Notes under the pieces: generated by a model
What the model saw: the letters and a program-made list of their open reading frames with translations, nothing else
Told to the model about the DNA's origin: nothing
Databases searched by the model: none
Made by a program: the position numbers and the translations under genes
Source of the DNA: Inquilinus ginsengisoli_A
GTDB taxonomy: Bacteria; Pseudomonadota; Alphaproteobacteria; DSM-16000; Inquilinaceae
Direction: 5' to 3'
DNA: 64,000 nt
Assembly (NCBI RefSeq): GCF_031453975.1
Contig: NZ_JAVDPW010000008.1
Location: forward strand, 396,592 to 460,591
Shown here: one piece after another, positions 1 through 11,171 of the stretch
Numbering within the stretch: the first letter of the stretch is position 1
Layout: the number at the start of each line of letters is the position of its first letter

Positions 1-284
1 AGCTGCCGGGTCTGTTCCTCTTCGGCGCTCGAGGCCTTCGAGCCGCGGCGGTGATGGGTGGTTGCCTGGTCGTCGCTCGAGGTCCGGGCGTGATGGCGGC
101 GGTGATGCTGGGTCTTGTGGTCCATCGAATCCATGGACTGCGACGGCGAGGCGGCGGGAGCCTCGACGCCAGGCGCCGCGCCGGGGCTCGGCTCGGTCGT
201 GGTCTGCGCCATGACGGGCGCCGCGAACAGCACCGGCAGGGCGAGGGCGGCGAAGACAAAACTCCTGCGCATAAAGATCTCCAT
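1..284 (-). CDS. Small secreted His-rich protein (partial, runs off left edge)
   Basis: Reading leftwards from an ATG at 284 gives MEIFMRRSFVFAALALPVLF and then APVMAQ, a clear Sec signal peptide with an AXA-like cleavage site. A Pro/Ala/Ser stretch and two His/Arg clusters (HHRRHH, THHRRG) follow, and the last visible residues are EEEQTRQL. The frame is open to the window edge, so the C-terminus is missing. The protein is a paralog of the gene at 560-793: both begin MEI(F/V)MRRS, both have His-rich middles and both reach a QTR(Q/K)L motif. The function is unknown; His clusters in a small periplasmic protein suggest metal binding, but that is inference. The start has only a weak upstream purine run, and a second in-frame ATG four codons in is possible. 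Confidence 0.7.
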   Translation of the reverse strand, partial: MEIFMRRSFVFAALALPVLFAAPVMAQTTTEPSPGAAPGVEAPAASPSQSMDSMDHKTQHHRRHHARTSSDDQATTHHRRGSKASSAEEEQTRQ

Positions 285-460
285 CGAAGGGTCCAAGAGA
301 CCGGGGCTGCGACGGCGGACCGACCGCAGCATCTGGTCCGATCAGATCCTCAACAAGGAACGGCGCCGAATGGATCCCGGAAAACGACATCATGAACGAT
401 GTTTCACGTTACAGATGTAGAACCGAGGCCTCCGCGGCCGGATCTGCCGCGGCCATAAAA

Positions 461-492
461 AGAGGCCCGGCTGCTCGCGCAGCCGGGCCTCT
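461..492 (-). terminator. Intrinsic terminator of the 560-793 gene
   Basis: A perfect 13-bp inverted repeat (AGAGGCCCGGCTG, 461-473, against 480-492) encloses a 6-nt loop. On the minus strand it is followed by TTTTAT. It lies about 68 nt beyond the stop of the minus-strand gene at 560, the right orientation and distance for a Rho-independent terminator. Confidence 0.85.
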
Positions 493-559
493 GGGGCCGC
501 GGGATCTCGTCTCGGAAGGGGGGGGTGGGGACGAGGTCCTTTGGGGCGGCCCTAACCGG

Positions 560-793
560 TTACGGGGCCTTGCTGAGCTGGCCTTCGTTCAGCTTGCGGG
601 TCTGATCCTGCTCGCTAGTCGCCGTCGTGGCGCGCTTGTGGTGGGTGGTCCGCGCCGCGTGGTGATGGGACTTCACCATGGTGGTGGCGCCGGCGGCGGT
701 CGGGGCCTGCGACGCCGCAAAGGCGGGGGCCGCGGCGAGAACCGGCACCGTGAGCACGGCGAACAGAAGGCTCCTGCGCATAACGATCTCCAT
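560..793 (-). CDS. Small secreted His-rich protein, paralog of the gene at 1-284
   Basis: This is a 77-residue protein. It starts MEIVMRRSLLFAVLTVPVLA, and APAFA forms a signal peptidase I site at about residue 26. The mature part is only about 50 residues, with HHHAARTTHHK in the middle and EQDQTRKLNEGQLSKAP at the end. Start, signal peptide, His cluster and QTRxL motif match the truncated gene at 1-284, so the two are tandem paralogs on the same strand about 275 bp apart. The strong terminator at 461-492 closes this transcript and separates it from the left-hand copy. No known domain was recognised. A periplasmic metal-binding or stress role would be a guess. Confidence 0.75.
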   Translation of the reverse strand: MEIVMRRSLLFAVLTVPVLAAAPAFAASQAPTAAGATTMVKSHHHAARTTHHKRATTATSEQDQTRKLNEGQLSKAP

Positions 794-946
794 CGAGAGT
801 CAACGAAGATCGGAGGAGAGGCGAGGCGGGAGGCCGCGTCTTGGCTCCGATGAGGAGACGGTAGCGCGACCCGGATGACGCCCCGGTGGGCTGGACATGA
901 AATCCACGTAACCATCCAGCCCGAACGAGGCGGCAGACACCCAGCC

Positions 947-3583
<2,637 letters not shown>

Positions 3584-3593
3584 GCGGCCCTCG

Positions 3594-4841
3594 TCATGCT
3601 GCGGCCCCAGGCTGGCCCTGGGACAGGATCTCGCCGAGCCGGGTCAGGGCCCGGCCGACGGTCTCGGAATCATGCACCACGGCGATGCGCAGGTAGCGGC
3701 GGCCGATCTCCGGCCGCACCGAATGCGCGATATAGCCGCCCGGCAGGGTGCGGATCGCGGCCTCGGCCCACAGCCGGCGCGCCGCCGCCTCGCCGTCGCC
3801 GACATCCAGCCACAGGAAGAACCCGCCCTCGGGCCGGCGGAAGCCGAAGCGGCCGCCCAGCGCCGCCTCGGCGGCATCGAACTTGGCGCGGTACAGCGCG
3901 CGGTTGGCGACGACATGGGCGTCGTCGGCCCACAGCGCGGCCGAGGCCGCCTGGATCGGCAGCGGCATCCCGGCGGCGGAGTGGTTGCGCAGCCGCAGGA
4001 AGGCGGCGACCAGCGCCGGGTCGCCAGCGACGAAGCCGCTGCGCAGCCCGGCCGCGTTCGACCGCTTGGACAGCGAATGGAACACCAGCAGGTTGTCGAG
4101 CGACCCGCCGTCCCGCGCCGCCGCGACCTCGAGCACGCCGACCGGCGGCGTCTGGTCGTAGATCTCGGCGTAGCACTCGTCCGCCGCCAGGATGAAGCCG
4201 TGGGCGCGGGCCAGGCCGATGGCGCGGTCGAGATAGGCCCGGCTGGCGACGGCGCCCTGCGGGTTGGTCGGGTTGCAGAGATAGAGCAGCTTCAGCCGCG
4301 CCAGCAGCGGGGCGTCGGCCTCCAGCGCGTCGAGGTCGGGCAGGAAGCCGGTGGCCGGGCCTGCCGGCAGGAACACCGGCTCGGCCCCCGCCATGGTCGC
4401 CGCGCCCTCATAGGGGGCGTAGAACGGGTCGGGCAGCGCCACCGCCGGCACCTGGTTGGCACCGGGCCTGTGGTCGACCGCCAGCTGGGCCGCCAGGAAC
4501 AGCGCCTCGCGGGTGCCGGACAGCGGCAGGATGTGGGTGGGGTCGATCAGCCCGGCCGGCAGGGAGAAGCGGCGCTGCAGCCAGGCGGCGCAGGATTCGC
4601 GGAAGGCCGGGGTGCCGGCGATGCCGGGATAGCGGTTCCAGCTGTCGGTGTTCGCGGCCAGCACCTCGGCCAGGAAGGCCGGCGGCTGGTGCTGCGGCTC
4701 GCCCACCGACATGGCGAGCGGCGCCAGCCCCTCGGGCGGCGTGACGCCGGCCAGCAGGGACGCCAGGCGCGCGAACGGATAGTCCGCGAGCCGTTCCAGT
4801 GCCTCGTTGAGTCGAACGCCCCGCATGCTCTTCTGCAACAC
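3594..4841 (-). CDS. PLP-dependent class I/II aminotransferase (succinyldiaminopimelate aminotransferase-like)
   Basis: This protein of about 415 residues has a fold-type I aminotransferase layout: LSGTREALF near 107, the LYLCNPTNPQG motif near 187, DECYAE near 221, and the Schiff-base lysine in HSLSKRSN at K259. An arginine for the substrate carboxylate is expected near the C-terminus. The closest family I recognise is DapC-type N-succinyldiaminopimelate aminotransferase, which would put it in lysine/peptidoglycan precursor synthesis, but these enzymes are hard to separate by sequence from other aminotransferases. The first possible start is a GTG at 4841; an in-frame ATG at 4826 (MRGVRLNEAL) is an equally plausible start. 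The stop lies 10 nt upstream of ftsK on the same strand. Confidence 0.85.
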   Translation of the reverse strand: MLQKSMRGVRLNEALERLADYPFARLASLLAGVTPPEGLAPLAMSVGEPQHQPPAFLAEVLAANTDSWNRYPGIAGTPAFRESCAAWLQRRFSLPAGLIDPTHILPLSGTREALFLAAQLAVDHRPGANQVPAVALPDPFYAPYEGAATMAGAEPVFLPAGPATGFLPDLDALEADAPLLARLKLLYLCNPTNPQGAVASRAYLDRAIGLARAHGFILAADECYAEIYDQTPPVGVLEVAAARDGGSLDNLLVFHSLSKRSNAAGLRSGFVAGDPALVAAFLRLRNHSAAGMPLPIQAASAALWADDAHVVANRALYRAKFDAAEAALGGRFGFRRPEGGFFLWLDVGDGEAAARRLWAEAAIRTLPGGYIAHSVRPEIGRRYLRIAVVHDSETVGRALTRLGEILSQGQPGAAA

Positions 4842-5096
4842 CCGCTTCCGTGCCGGACCGGCCGTCGCCGGCCTTTCCCCCTCGCCTCCGGCAGCCCAAG
4901 GCCGCCGCGAAACAGCTCTTAGATTCCAACTACTTTATCCGTTCTTCTGACCTCTCCTGTCAAATCAAGCGTGGCGCCGCGGCCGGCGCCGGACGCTTTT
5001 CCGGCCACAGTGTGGCCGGGTCGGCACGCTTTGAGAACGAACGGACGAATCACGAACGAATCAGGATCGGCATGCGACTCGCGGCAGCGCCTGGGG

Positions 5097-5243
5097 TCAG
5101 GGGCCGATGGGAATCGACAGCGCCATCATGCTGCCACTGCCGCCGGAGGAGCCCCAGCTGCCGCCGCCGGCCACGCCGACGCCCCGCCGCTCGGAACATG
5201 CGGCCACGAGGATGAGGGAGGTGAGAAACAGGATCCGGACCAT
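5097..5243 (-). CDS. Small predicted lipoprotein, 48 residues
   Basis: This short frame starts MVRILFLTSLILVAACSERR: a positively charged N-terminus, a hydrophobic stretch and a lipobox (LVAAC) with Cys at residue 16. The mature part is only about 33 residues and Gly/Ser-rich (GGGSWGSSGGSGS). A GGAG sequence lies about 8 nt upstream of the ATG. It is divergent from the UbiH-type gene at 5355. It is too short for family assignment. The signal sequence and ribosome binding site are the only support, so it could be a real small lipoprotein of the osmotically induced type or a chance frame. Confidence 0.5.
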   Translation of the reverse strand: MVRILFLTSLILVAACSERRGVGVAGGGSWGSSGGSGSMMALSIPIGP

Positions 5244-5354
5244 GCCATCGCTCCGACCGCCGACATCAACCCTATCACAATGCGGCGGCAGAATGGAGCC
5301 GACGCGACATGGCGCCACTGGACAGCGGGGCGCGGCGCACCGATTCTGCGCGGC

Positions 5355-6581
5355 ATGAACGACAGCACTTCCCTGCGCACCCAGGTGGTCGTGGTCGGCG
5401 GCGGCCTGGCCGGGGCGACCATGGCGGCGGCGATCGGCCAGGCCGGCATCGATACCGTCATCCTCGACCAGGAGCCGGCGGCGACCCGGACCCTGCCGGA
5501 ATTCGACGGCCGCACCACCGCCCTGTCCTTCGGCTCGCGCAAGATCGTGGCCGGGGCCGGACTGTGGGACCCGGTGGCGGGCCAGGCCGAGCCGATCCTG
5601 GACATCCGCATCGCCGACGGCCGGGCGCCGGTGTTCCTGCATTTCGACCACCAGGAGATGGCGGCGGAATCGGACGGCGCGCCGTTCGGCCACATCGTCG
5701 AGAACCGGCTGCTGCGGCTGGCGCAGTTCGAGCGGCTCGAATCGCTGCCGACGGTCCGCCACATCGCCCCGGCCAAGGTGGTGGCGGTCGAGACCGGCGC
5801 CGGCCATGCCGCGGTGACGCTGGCCAACGGCCGCGTGGTGCGGGCCGATTTGGTGATCGGCGCCGACGGCCGCGCCTCCTTCACCCGCCAGGCCCTGGGC
5901 ATCCCGGCGCGCAGCCACGCCTACCGCCAGAAGGCGGTGGTCTGCGTCATGGCCCATGCCGAGCCGCATGACGGCATCGCGGTCGAGCATTTCCTGCCGG
6001 CGGGCCCCTTCGCGGTGCTGCCGATGACCGACGACGCCGCGGGCATCCACCGGTCCTCGATCGTCTGGACCGAGGAGCCGGACACGGCCGACGATTTGGT
6101 GCACCGCCCGGTCGCCGCCTTCGACGCCGCGCTGCAGGCCAAGGTCGGCGACTGGCTGGGGCCGGTGCGGGTGCTGGGCAAGCGCTTCACCTACCCGCTC
6201 GGCGTGGTCCATGCCCGGCACTACAGCACCCGCCGCGCGGCGCTGATCGGCGAGGCGGCGCACGGCATCCACCCGATCGCCGGCCAGGGCCTCAATCTCG
6301 GGCTGCGCGACATCGCCGTCCTCGCGGAGCTGCTGGTCGAGCGCAGCCGGCTGGGCCTCGACCTCGGCGATCCCACCCTGCTGCGCCGCTACGAGCAGCG
6401 GCGCCGGCCGGACAATGTCGCCATGATCCTGGCGACGGACGGGCTGAACCGGCTGTTCTCGACCGACCTGGCCCCGGTGCAGCTGGCCCGCGACATCGGC
6501 CTCGCCGCCGTCGGCCGCCTGCCGCCGGTGAAGCGCTTCTTCATGCGCCAGGCGATGGGGCTGGGGATCAGGCCGCGGTGA
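5355..6581 (+). CDS. UbiH/UbiF/VisC/COQ6-family FAD-dependent monooxygenase
   Basis: This 408-residue flavoprotein hydroxylase begins with the dinucleotide-binding fingerprint VVVVGGGLAGATMA (residues about 11-24). The DG motif follows (VIGADGRASF, about residue 170), then the second FAD motif (GEAAHGIHPIAGQGLNLGLRD, starting at G299). This family hydroxylates the ubiquinone ring using O2 and NAD(P)H; which ring position this member modifies cannot be read from sequence. The ATG at 5355 was chosen because conserved sequence starts directly after it and nothing upstream resembles the family, although the frame stays open further upstream. The usual GDAAH motif is GEAAH here, a mild variant. 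The gene runs towards thpR, with a palindromic repeat between them. Confidence 0.9.
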   Translation: MNDSTSLRTQVVVVGGGLAGATMAAAIGQAGIDTVILDQEPAATRTLPEFDGRTTALSFGSRKIVAGAGLWDPVAGQAEPILDIRIADGRAPVFLHFDHQEMAAESDGAPFGHIVENRLLRLAQFERLESLPTVRHIAPAKVVAVETGAGHAAVTLANGRVVRADLVIGADGRASFTRQALGIPARSHAYRQKAVVCVMAHAEPHDGIAVEHFLPAGPFAVLPMTDDAAGIHRSSIVWTEEPDTADDLVHRPVAAFDAALQAKVGDWLGPVRVLGKRFTYPLGVVHARHYSTRRAALIGEAAHGIHPIAGQGLNLGLRDIAVLAELLVERSRLGLDLGDPTLLRRYEQRRRPDNVAMILATDGLNRLFSTDLAPVQLARDIGLAAVGRLPPVKRFFMRQAMGLGIRPR

Positions 6582-6585
6582 GCGT

Positions 6586-6619
6586 GTAGGTTGGGTTCGC
6601 GAATGCGAACCCAACCTAC
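6586..6619. repeat. Palindromic repeat, family C copy 1 (GTAGGTTGGGTTCGC type)
   Basis: A perfect 15-bp inverted repeat, GTAGGTTGGGTTCGC against GCGAACCCAACCTAC, encloses GAAT. It lies between convergent genes and probably works as a bidirectional terminator or transcript end. The TAG stop of thpR lies inside its right arm. A related double element lies at 62691-62770, also between convergent genes, and a degenerate copy lies near 43916-43939. Confidence 0.85.
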
Positions 6620-7152
6620 GATAGCGGATAGCTTTCCAGGATCTCGTAGACCGCGCCCTCGCGGCCGAGATGGCTCTGGTAGAGGTGGAAGGCGTCGACC
6701 GGGAACGGGTCGGCGCGGAACAGCCCGTGCTCCAGCAGCCAGCGCTCCACCCGCTCCGCCGGCGCCTGTCGCAGCCGGGCCAGGGTGACGTGGGGGGCGT
6801 AGCTGCGGTCGTCCGGCGGCTGGCCGGCGGCGACCAAAGCGCGGTCGATCTTGGCGTGCAGGAAGCGCAAAGCCGGCTCCGCCGCCACCCCGGCCCACAG
6901 GATGGTGGCCGCGCGCTTCGTCCCGAAATGGCCGACGCCGTCCGGCGCCAGGGTGAACCCCGGCGCGGCGACGGCACGCAGCGCCTCGTCGATCTCCTCC
7001 GCCTCCAGCGCGTCGACTTCGCCGATGAAGCGCAGGGTCAGGTGGAAATCCGCAAGGTTGGTCCAGCGCGCCCCGGGCACGCCGCCCTGGAGCAGGGCCA
7101 GGCGCTGGCGCAGGACTTCGGGGATGGCGATGGCGACGAACAGACGGAACAT
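6616..7152 (-). CDS. thpR: RNA 2',3'-cyclic phosphodiesterase (ThpR/LigT)
   Basis: This 178-residue member of the 2H phosphoesterase family carries the two diagnostic motifs HLTL (H37) and HVTL (H121). It begins MFRLFVAIAI, typical of the family. The enzyme opens 2',3'-cyclic phosphates on RNA ends; the family was first described as a tRNA 2'-5' ligase. The ATG at 7152 was chosen because the family starts exactly there, although the frame is open further upstream. It lies 14 nt downstream of ftrA on the same strand, so the two may share a transcript, with no obvious functional link. The stop codon is supplied by the palindromic repeat at 6586-6619. Confidence 0.9.
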   Translation of the reverse strand: MFRLFVAIAIPEVLRQRLALLQGGVPGARWTNLADFHLTLRFIGEVDALEAEEIDEALRAVAAPGFTLAPDGVGHFGTKRAATILWAGVAAEPALRFLHAKIDRALVAAGQPPDDRSYAPHVTLARLRQAPAERVERWLLEHGLFRADPFPVDAFHLYQSHLGREGAVYEILESYPLS

Positions 7153-7166
7153 GGCGTTGCCCCGGC

Positions 7167-8147
7167 TCAACCGAGGCTGAAGCCCGCGCGGTACCGCGCG
7201 GGACTGGTGGCGAGGCGGCGGCGGAAATGGTGGCGCAGCGTGTCGGCCGAGCCGAAGCCGCATTCGGTGGCGATGCGTTCGACCGGCAGTTCCGTGGTCT
7301 CCAGCAGGTCGCGGGCCAGCGCCAGGCGTTCGCCGACCAGCCATTCCGCCGGGGTCATGCCGGTGGCGTCGCGGAAGCGGCGCAGGAAGGTGCGCAGGCT
7401 CATCCCGGCCTGGTCGGCGAGGCGATCCAGCGGCAGGTCCCCGGCCAGGTTGCGCCTGATCCAGTCGAACAGCGCGGCCAGGCGCGGCCGGTCCTCGACC
7501 TGCACCGGCCGGTCGACGAACTGGGCCTGGCCGCCCTCCCGGTGCGGCGGCACCACCAGGCGCCGCGCCACCTGGTTGGCGATCCGCGCCCCCCAGTCGC
7601 GCCGCACGATGTGCAGGCAGAGGTCGAGCCCGGCGGCGCTGCCGGCCGAGGTCAGCACCTGGCCCTCGTCGACATACAGCACGTCGGGCACCACGGAGAT
7701 GTCGGGATAGCGCGCGGCCAGCGCCTCGGCGTAGCGCCAATGGGTGGTCACCCGCCGGCCGGCCAGCGCCCCGGCCGCGGCCAGCACGAACACGCCGGAG
7801 CAGATCGAGACCAGCCGGGCACCGCGGTCGCGGGCCCGGCGCAGGGCGGCCAGCAGCGGTTCGGGCGGGATCTCGCGGATGTCGCGCCAGCCGGGGACGA
7901 CGATGGTGCCGGCCTCCTCAAGCGCCTCCAGCCCGGCGGCCGCCGTGACCTGAACCCCGCCGATGGCGCGCAGCGGCCCGGTTTCGACGGCGCAGACGGT
8001 GAAGCGGTACCACTCGGCGAATTCCGGCCGCGGCAGGCCGAACACCTCGACCGCGACGCCGAACTCGAAGGTGCACAGCCCGTCATAGGCCAGGACGGCG
8101 ACGGTGCGGTTCGGCGGCGAGGTGGGGCGGTTGGACGGCGAGGGCAT
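7167..8147 (-). CDS. ftrA: GlxA/FtrA-type AraC-family transcriptional regulator
   Basis: This 326-residue protein has two parts. The N-terminal DJ-1/PfpI-like domain runs from about residue 15 to 190, with the nucleophile-elbow region LVSICSGVFVLAAAG. The C-terminal AraC helix-turn-helix pair (about 215-320) contains LADQAGMSLRTFLRRFRDAT and CGFGSADTLRHHFRRRL. This matches the FtrA branch of GlxA regulators, whose inducers are mostly unknown. An ATG at 8147 (MPSPSNRP) is preferred over a TTG 13 codons upstream, but neither has a strong ribosome binding site. thpR follows after 14 nt. A palindromic repeat (family A) lies just upstream, between this gene and the end of tex. Confidence 0.88.
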   Translation of the reverse strand: MPSPSNRPTSPPNRTVAVLAYDGLCTFEFGVAVEVFGLPRPEFAEWYRFTVCAVETGPLRAIGGVQVTAAAGLEALEEAGTIVVPGWRDIREIPPEPLLAALRRARDRGARLVSICSGVFVLAAAGALAGRRVTTHWRYAEALAARYPDISVVPDVLYVDEGQVLTSAGSAAGLDLCLHIVRRDWGARIANQVARRLVVPPHREGGQAQFVDRPVQVEDRPRLAALFDWIRRNLAGDLPLDRLADQAGMSLRTFLRRFRDATGMTPAEWLVGERLALARDLLETTELPVERIATECGFGSADTLRHHFRRRLATSPARYRAGFSLG

Positions 8148-8245
8148 GGCCGGGAGATGGGACGCGATCGGGGGCTGAAGCGTCAAGGGCGGGGGATGTG
8201 CAGCGGCTCCGACACGCGCGACGACTCTCCCAGCGGCAAGGTCTC

Positions 8246-8332
8246 AATCGTCATTGCGAGGAGGCGCAGCCGACGAAGCAATCCATGGAGCCGCCTGGCA
8301 TGGATTGCTTCGCTGCGCTCGCAATGACGATT
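8246..8332. repeat. Palindromic dispersed repeat, family A copy 1
   Basis: An 87-bp element with perfect 15-bp terminal inverted repeats (AATCGTCATTGCGAG and CTCGCAATGACGATT) and an internal GAAGCAATCCATG / CATGGATTGCTTC pair, so nearly all of it folds into one hairpin. Closely similar copies lie at 30603-30692 and 51585-51672. It resembles the CATTGCGAG...CTCGCAATG repeats scattered through many alphaproteobacterial genomes. Confidence 0.9.
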
Positions 8333-8366
8333 AAGGGAAGACGGAAGCGACTCCCCGCCCTGATCG

Positions 8367-10898
8367 CTACCGCCGCTTGCTGGTGCCACTGCCGGCCAGG
8401 CCGGCGCGACGCAGGGCCTCGGCCATGGCGCCATCGGGCTCCGGCGCCGGGGCGCGGGGCTTCTGCTGGTAGGGCTGCTGCTGCGGCCTGGACTGGCCCT
8501 CGCGCTGCGGCCCGGACTCCTGCCGTGGCCGGTCCTGCCGCGGCTGGCCTTGTCCGGCCTGGGCCTGGCGCGGCTGCCCCTGCCCGGGCTGCCCCTGGCC
8601 CGGCTGGCCTTGCCTCGGCTGGCCCTGGCGGCCCTGGTGCTGCCGCGGCGGGCCTGAACGGTCGCGGCCGCCGGGGGTGCCACCGCCCTCGCGGCGCGGC
8701 GGGCGGGCGGCGCCGTCATCGTCCAGCCGCATGGTCAGGCCGATGCGCTTCCGCTGGGGGTCGACCTCCAGCACCTTGACCTTCACCACGTCGCCCGGCT
8801 TGGCGATGGTGCGCGGGTCCTTCACGAAGGTCTTGGACATCGCCGAGATGTGGACCAGCCCGTCCTGGTGCACACCGATGTCGACGAAGGCGCCGAAGGC
8901 CGCGACGTTGGTCACCACGCCTTCCAGCACCATGCCCGGCTGCAGGTCGGACAGCTTCTCGACGCCGTCCTTGAAGGTGGCGGTCTTGAAGCCCGGGCGC
9001 GGGTCGCGGCCCGGCTTCTCCAGCTCGCGCAGGATGTCGGTCACCGTCGGCACGCCGAAGCTGTCGTCGGTGAAGGCCTCCGGCGACAGGCCGCGCAGGG
9101 TGGCCGCATCGCCGATCAGCGCCTTTATCTCCCCACCCGTCGCCTCGATGATCCGGCGCACCACCGGATAGGCCTCCGGATGCACGCCGGACGCGTCGAG
9201 CGGGTCGTCACCGCCGGGGATGCGCAGGAAGCCGGCGCATTGCTCGAACGCCTTGGGCCCGAGGCGCGGCACATCCTTCAGCGCCGCGCGCAGCCGGAAC
9301 GGCCCGTTGGCGTCGCGATGCTGCACGATGTTCTGCGCCAGGCCTTCGCCGACGCCCGAGACCCGGGCCAGGAGAGGCGCGGAGGCGGTGTTGAGGTCGA
9401 CCCCGACCGCGTTGACGCAATCCTCGACCACGGCGTCGAGCGAGCGCGACAGCTTGGATTCGGCGAGGTCGTGCTGGTACTGGCCGACGCCGATCGACTT
9501 CGGGTCGATCTTCACCAGCTCGGCCAGCGGGTCCTGCAGCCGGCGGGCGATCGAGACCGCGCCGCGCAGCGACACGTCCATGTCCGGCAGCTCCTGCGAC
9601 GCGAAGGCCGAGGCGGAATAGACCGAGGCCCCGGCCTCGGACACCATCGCCTTGGTCAGCTTCAGGTCCGGGTGCAGCTTCATCAGCTCGGCGGCCAGCC
9701 GGTCGGTCTCGCGGGACGCGGTGCCGTTGCCGATGGCGATCAGGTCGACGGCATGCGTCTTGGCCAGCTCGGCCAGGGTGGCGATCGAGTCGTCCCAGCG
9801 CTTCTGCGGCTCATGCGGGAAGATCGCGGTGGTGGCCAGCACCTTGCCGGTGGCGTCGACCACGGCGACCTTCACCCCGGTGCGGAAGCCCGGGTCCAGG
9901 CCCATGGTGGCGCGGGTGCCGGCCGGGGCGGCCAGCAGCAGGTCGCGCAAATTGCCGGCGAAGACCTTCACTGCCTCCTCCTCCGCCGCCTGCCACAGCC
10001 GCAGCCGCAGGTCGACGTCGAGATGGACCAGGATCTTGGTGCGCCAGGCCCAGCGCACGGTCTCGGCCAGCCACTGGTCGCCCGGGCGGCCCTGGGCGAC
10101 CACGCCGAAGCGATGGGCGATGCGCTGCTCGTAGAGGCCGGGGGCCTTGTCCTTGAGCGCGGAGTCTTCGGGCGCCTGCTCCGGCTCCAGCGTCAGCGAC
10201 AGCACCTCCTCCTTCTCGCCCCGGAACAAGGCGAGGATGCGGTGCGAGGGCAGCTTGGTCAGGACCTCGGCATAGTCGAAATAGTCGGAGAACTTGGCAC
10301 CCGTGGTCTCCTTGCCCTCGCGGACCTTGGACAGCAGGCGGCCGCGCGACCACAGCTCCTCGCGCAGGCTGCCGATCAAATCGGCGTCCTCGGCGAAGCG
10401 CTCGACCAGGATCGAGCGGGCGCCGTCCAGCGCCGCCGCCACATCGGCCACGCCCTTCTCGGCGTCGACGAAGGGCTCGGCCGCCACCTGCGGGTCGTTC
10501 TCGGGACGGCCCAGCAGCCCGTCGGCCAGCGGCTCCAGCCCCGATTCGCGGGCGATCTGCGCCTTGGTCCGCCGCTTCGGCTTGTAGGGCAGGTAGATGT
10601 CCTCGAGCCGCGCCTTGGTCTCGGCCGCCTCGATCTGCGCGCGCAGACCGTCGTCCAGCTTGCCCTGCTCGGCGATGCTGTCGAGGATCGTCTTCCGCCG
10701 TTCCTCCAGCTCGCGCAGATAGCGCAGCCGCTCATCCAGCGCGCGCAGCTGGATGTCGTCCAGCCCGCCGGTCGCTTCCTTGCGGTAGCGGGCGACGAAG
10801 GGGACCGTGGCGCCGCCGTCGAGCAGTTCGATCGTGGCCGCGACCTGGTTTTCGCGAACCGCAAGCTCGTCGGCGATGCGCTGGCTGATGGAGATCAT
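8367..10898 (-). CDS. tex: Tex-family RNA-binding transcription accessory protein
   Basis: This 843-residue protein follows the Tex layout. It has an N-terminal helical region (MISISQRIADEL, VPFVARYRKEATGGLDD) and a YqgF/RNase H-like domain (TMGLDPGFRTGVKVAVVDATG). Helix-hairpin-helix repeats follow (ARVSGVGEGLAQNIVQHRD), then an S1 domain at about 649-720 (VTNVAAFGAFVDIG, HQDGLVHIS). Tex binds nucleic acid and affects transcription and stress tolerance. After the S1 domain comes a tail of about 110 residues rich in Gln, Gly, Pro and Arg, with repeated GQPRQ/GQPGQ units, longer than in E. coli or Pseudomonas Tex. The tail ends in a more ordered segment (MAEALRRAGLAGSG). The gene is transcribed alone, divergent from the exporter at 11172. 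Confidence 0.95.
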   Translation of the reverse strand: MISISQRIADELAVRENQVAATIELLDGGATVPFVARYRKEATGGLDDIQLRALDERLRYLRELEERRKTILDSIAEQGKLDDGLRAQIEAAETKARLEDIYLPYKPKRRTKAQIARESGLEPLADGLLGRPENDPQVAAEPFVDAEKGVADVAAALDGARSILVERFAEDADLIGSLREELWSRGRLLSKVREGKETTGAKFSDYFDYAEVLTKLPSHRILALFRGEKEEVLSLTLEPEQAPEDSALKDKAPGLYEQRIAHRFGVVAQGRPGDQWLAETVRWAWRTKILVHLDVDLRLRLWQAAEEEAVKVFAGNLRDLLLAAPAGTRATMGLDPGFRTGVKVAVVDATGKVLATTAIFPHEPQKRWDDSIATLAELAKTHAVDLIAIGNGTASRETDRLAAELMKLHPDLKLTKAMVSEAGASVYSASAFASQELPDMDVSLRGAVSIARRLQDPLAELVKIDPKSIGVGQYQHDLAESKLSRSLDAVVEDCVNAVGVDLNTASAPLLARVSGVGEGLAQNIVQHRDANGPFRLRAALKDVPRLGPKAFEQCAGFLRIPGGDDPLDASGVHPEAYPVVRRIIEATGGEIKALIGDAATLRGLSPEAFTDDSFGVPTVTDILRELEKPGRDPRPGFKTATFKDGVEKLSDLQPGMVLEGVVTNVAAFGAFVDIGVHQDGLVHISAMSKTFVKDPRTIAKPGDVVKVKVLEVDPQRKRIGLTMRLDDDGAARPPRREGGGTPGGRDRSGPPRQHQGRQGQPRQGQPGQGQPGQGQPRQAQAGQGQPRQDRPRQESGPQREGQSRPQQQPYQQKPRAPAPEPDGAMAEALRRAGLAGSGTSKRR

Positions 10899-11171
10899 CG
10901 GCTGACCGGAAGGGTTGTGAGGAAGGAACAGAAGGCGCTGCTTCTACCGCGCGGCGAGGCCGCAGGTCAAAAGCCGCTTCCACGGGGCCGAGGGTCGAGG
11001 GCCGGATTAAAGTCCCCCTGCGATTCTTGCGGTGGTCCATCGTGACATGATACTGAACCACACAGTTAACAAAAACCGCGCCGCCCCCGATCGACAGATC
11101 GGGCGGAGAGCCGGGCCATCGCGTCACGGGCGCCGGGCCGGGACCGGCGCAAGCGAAGGGGAAACGCCATC

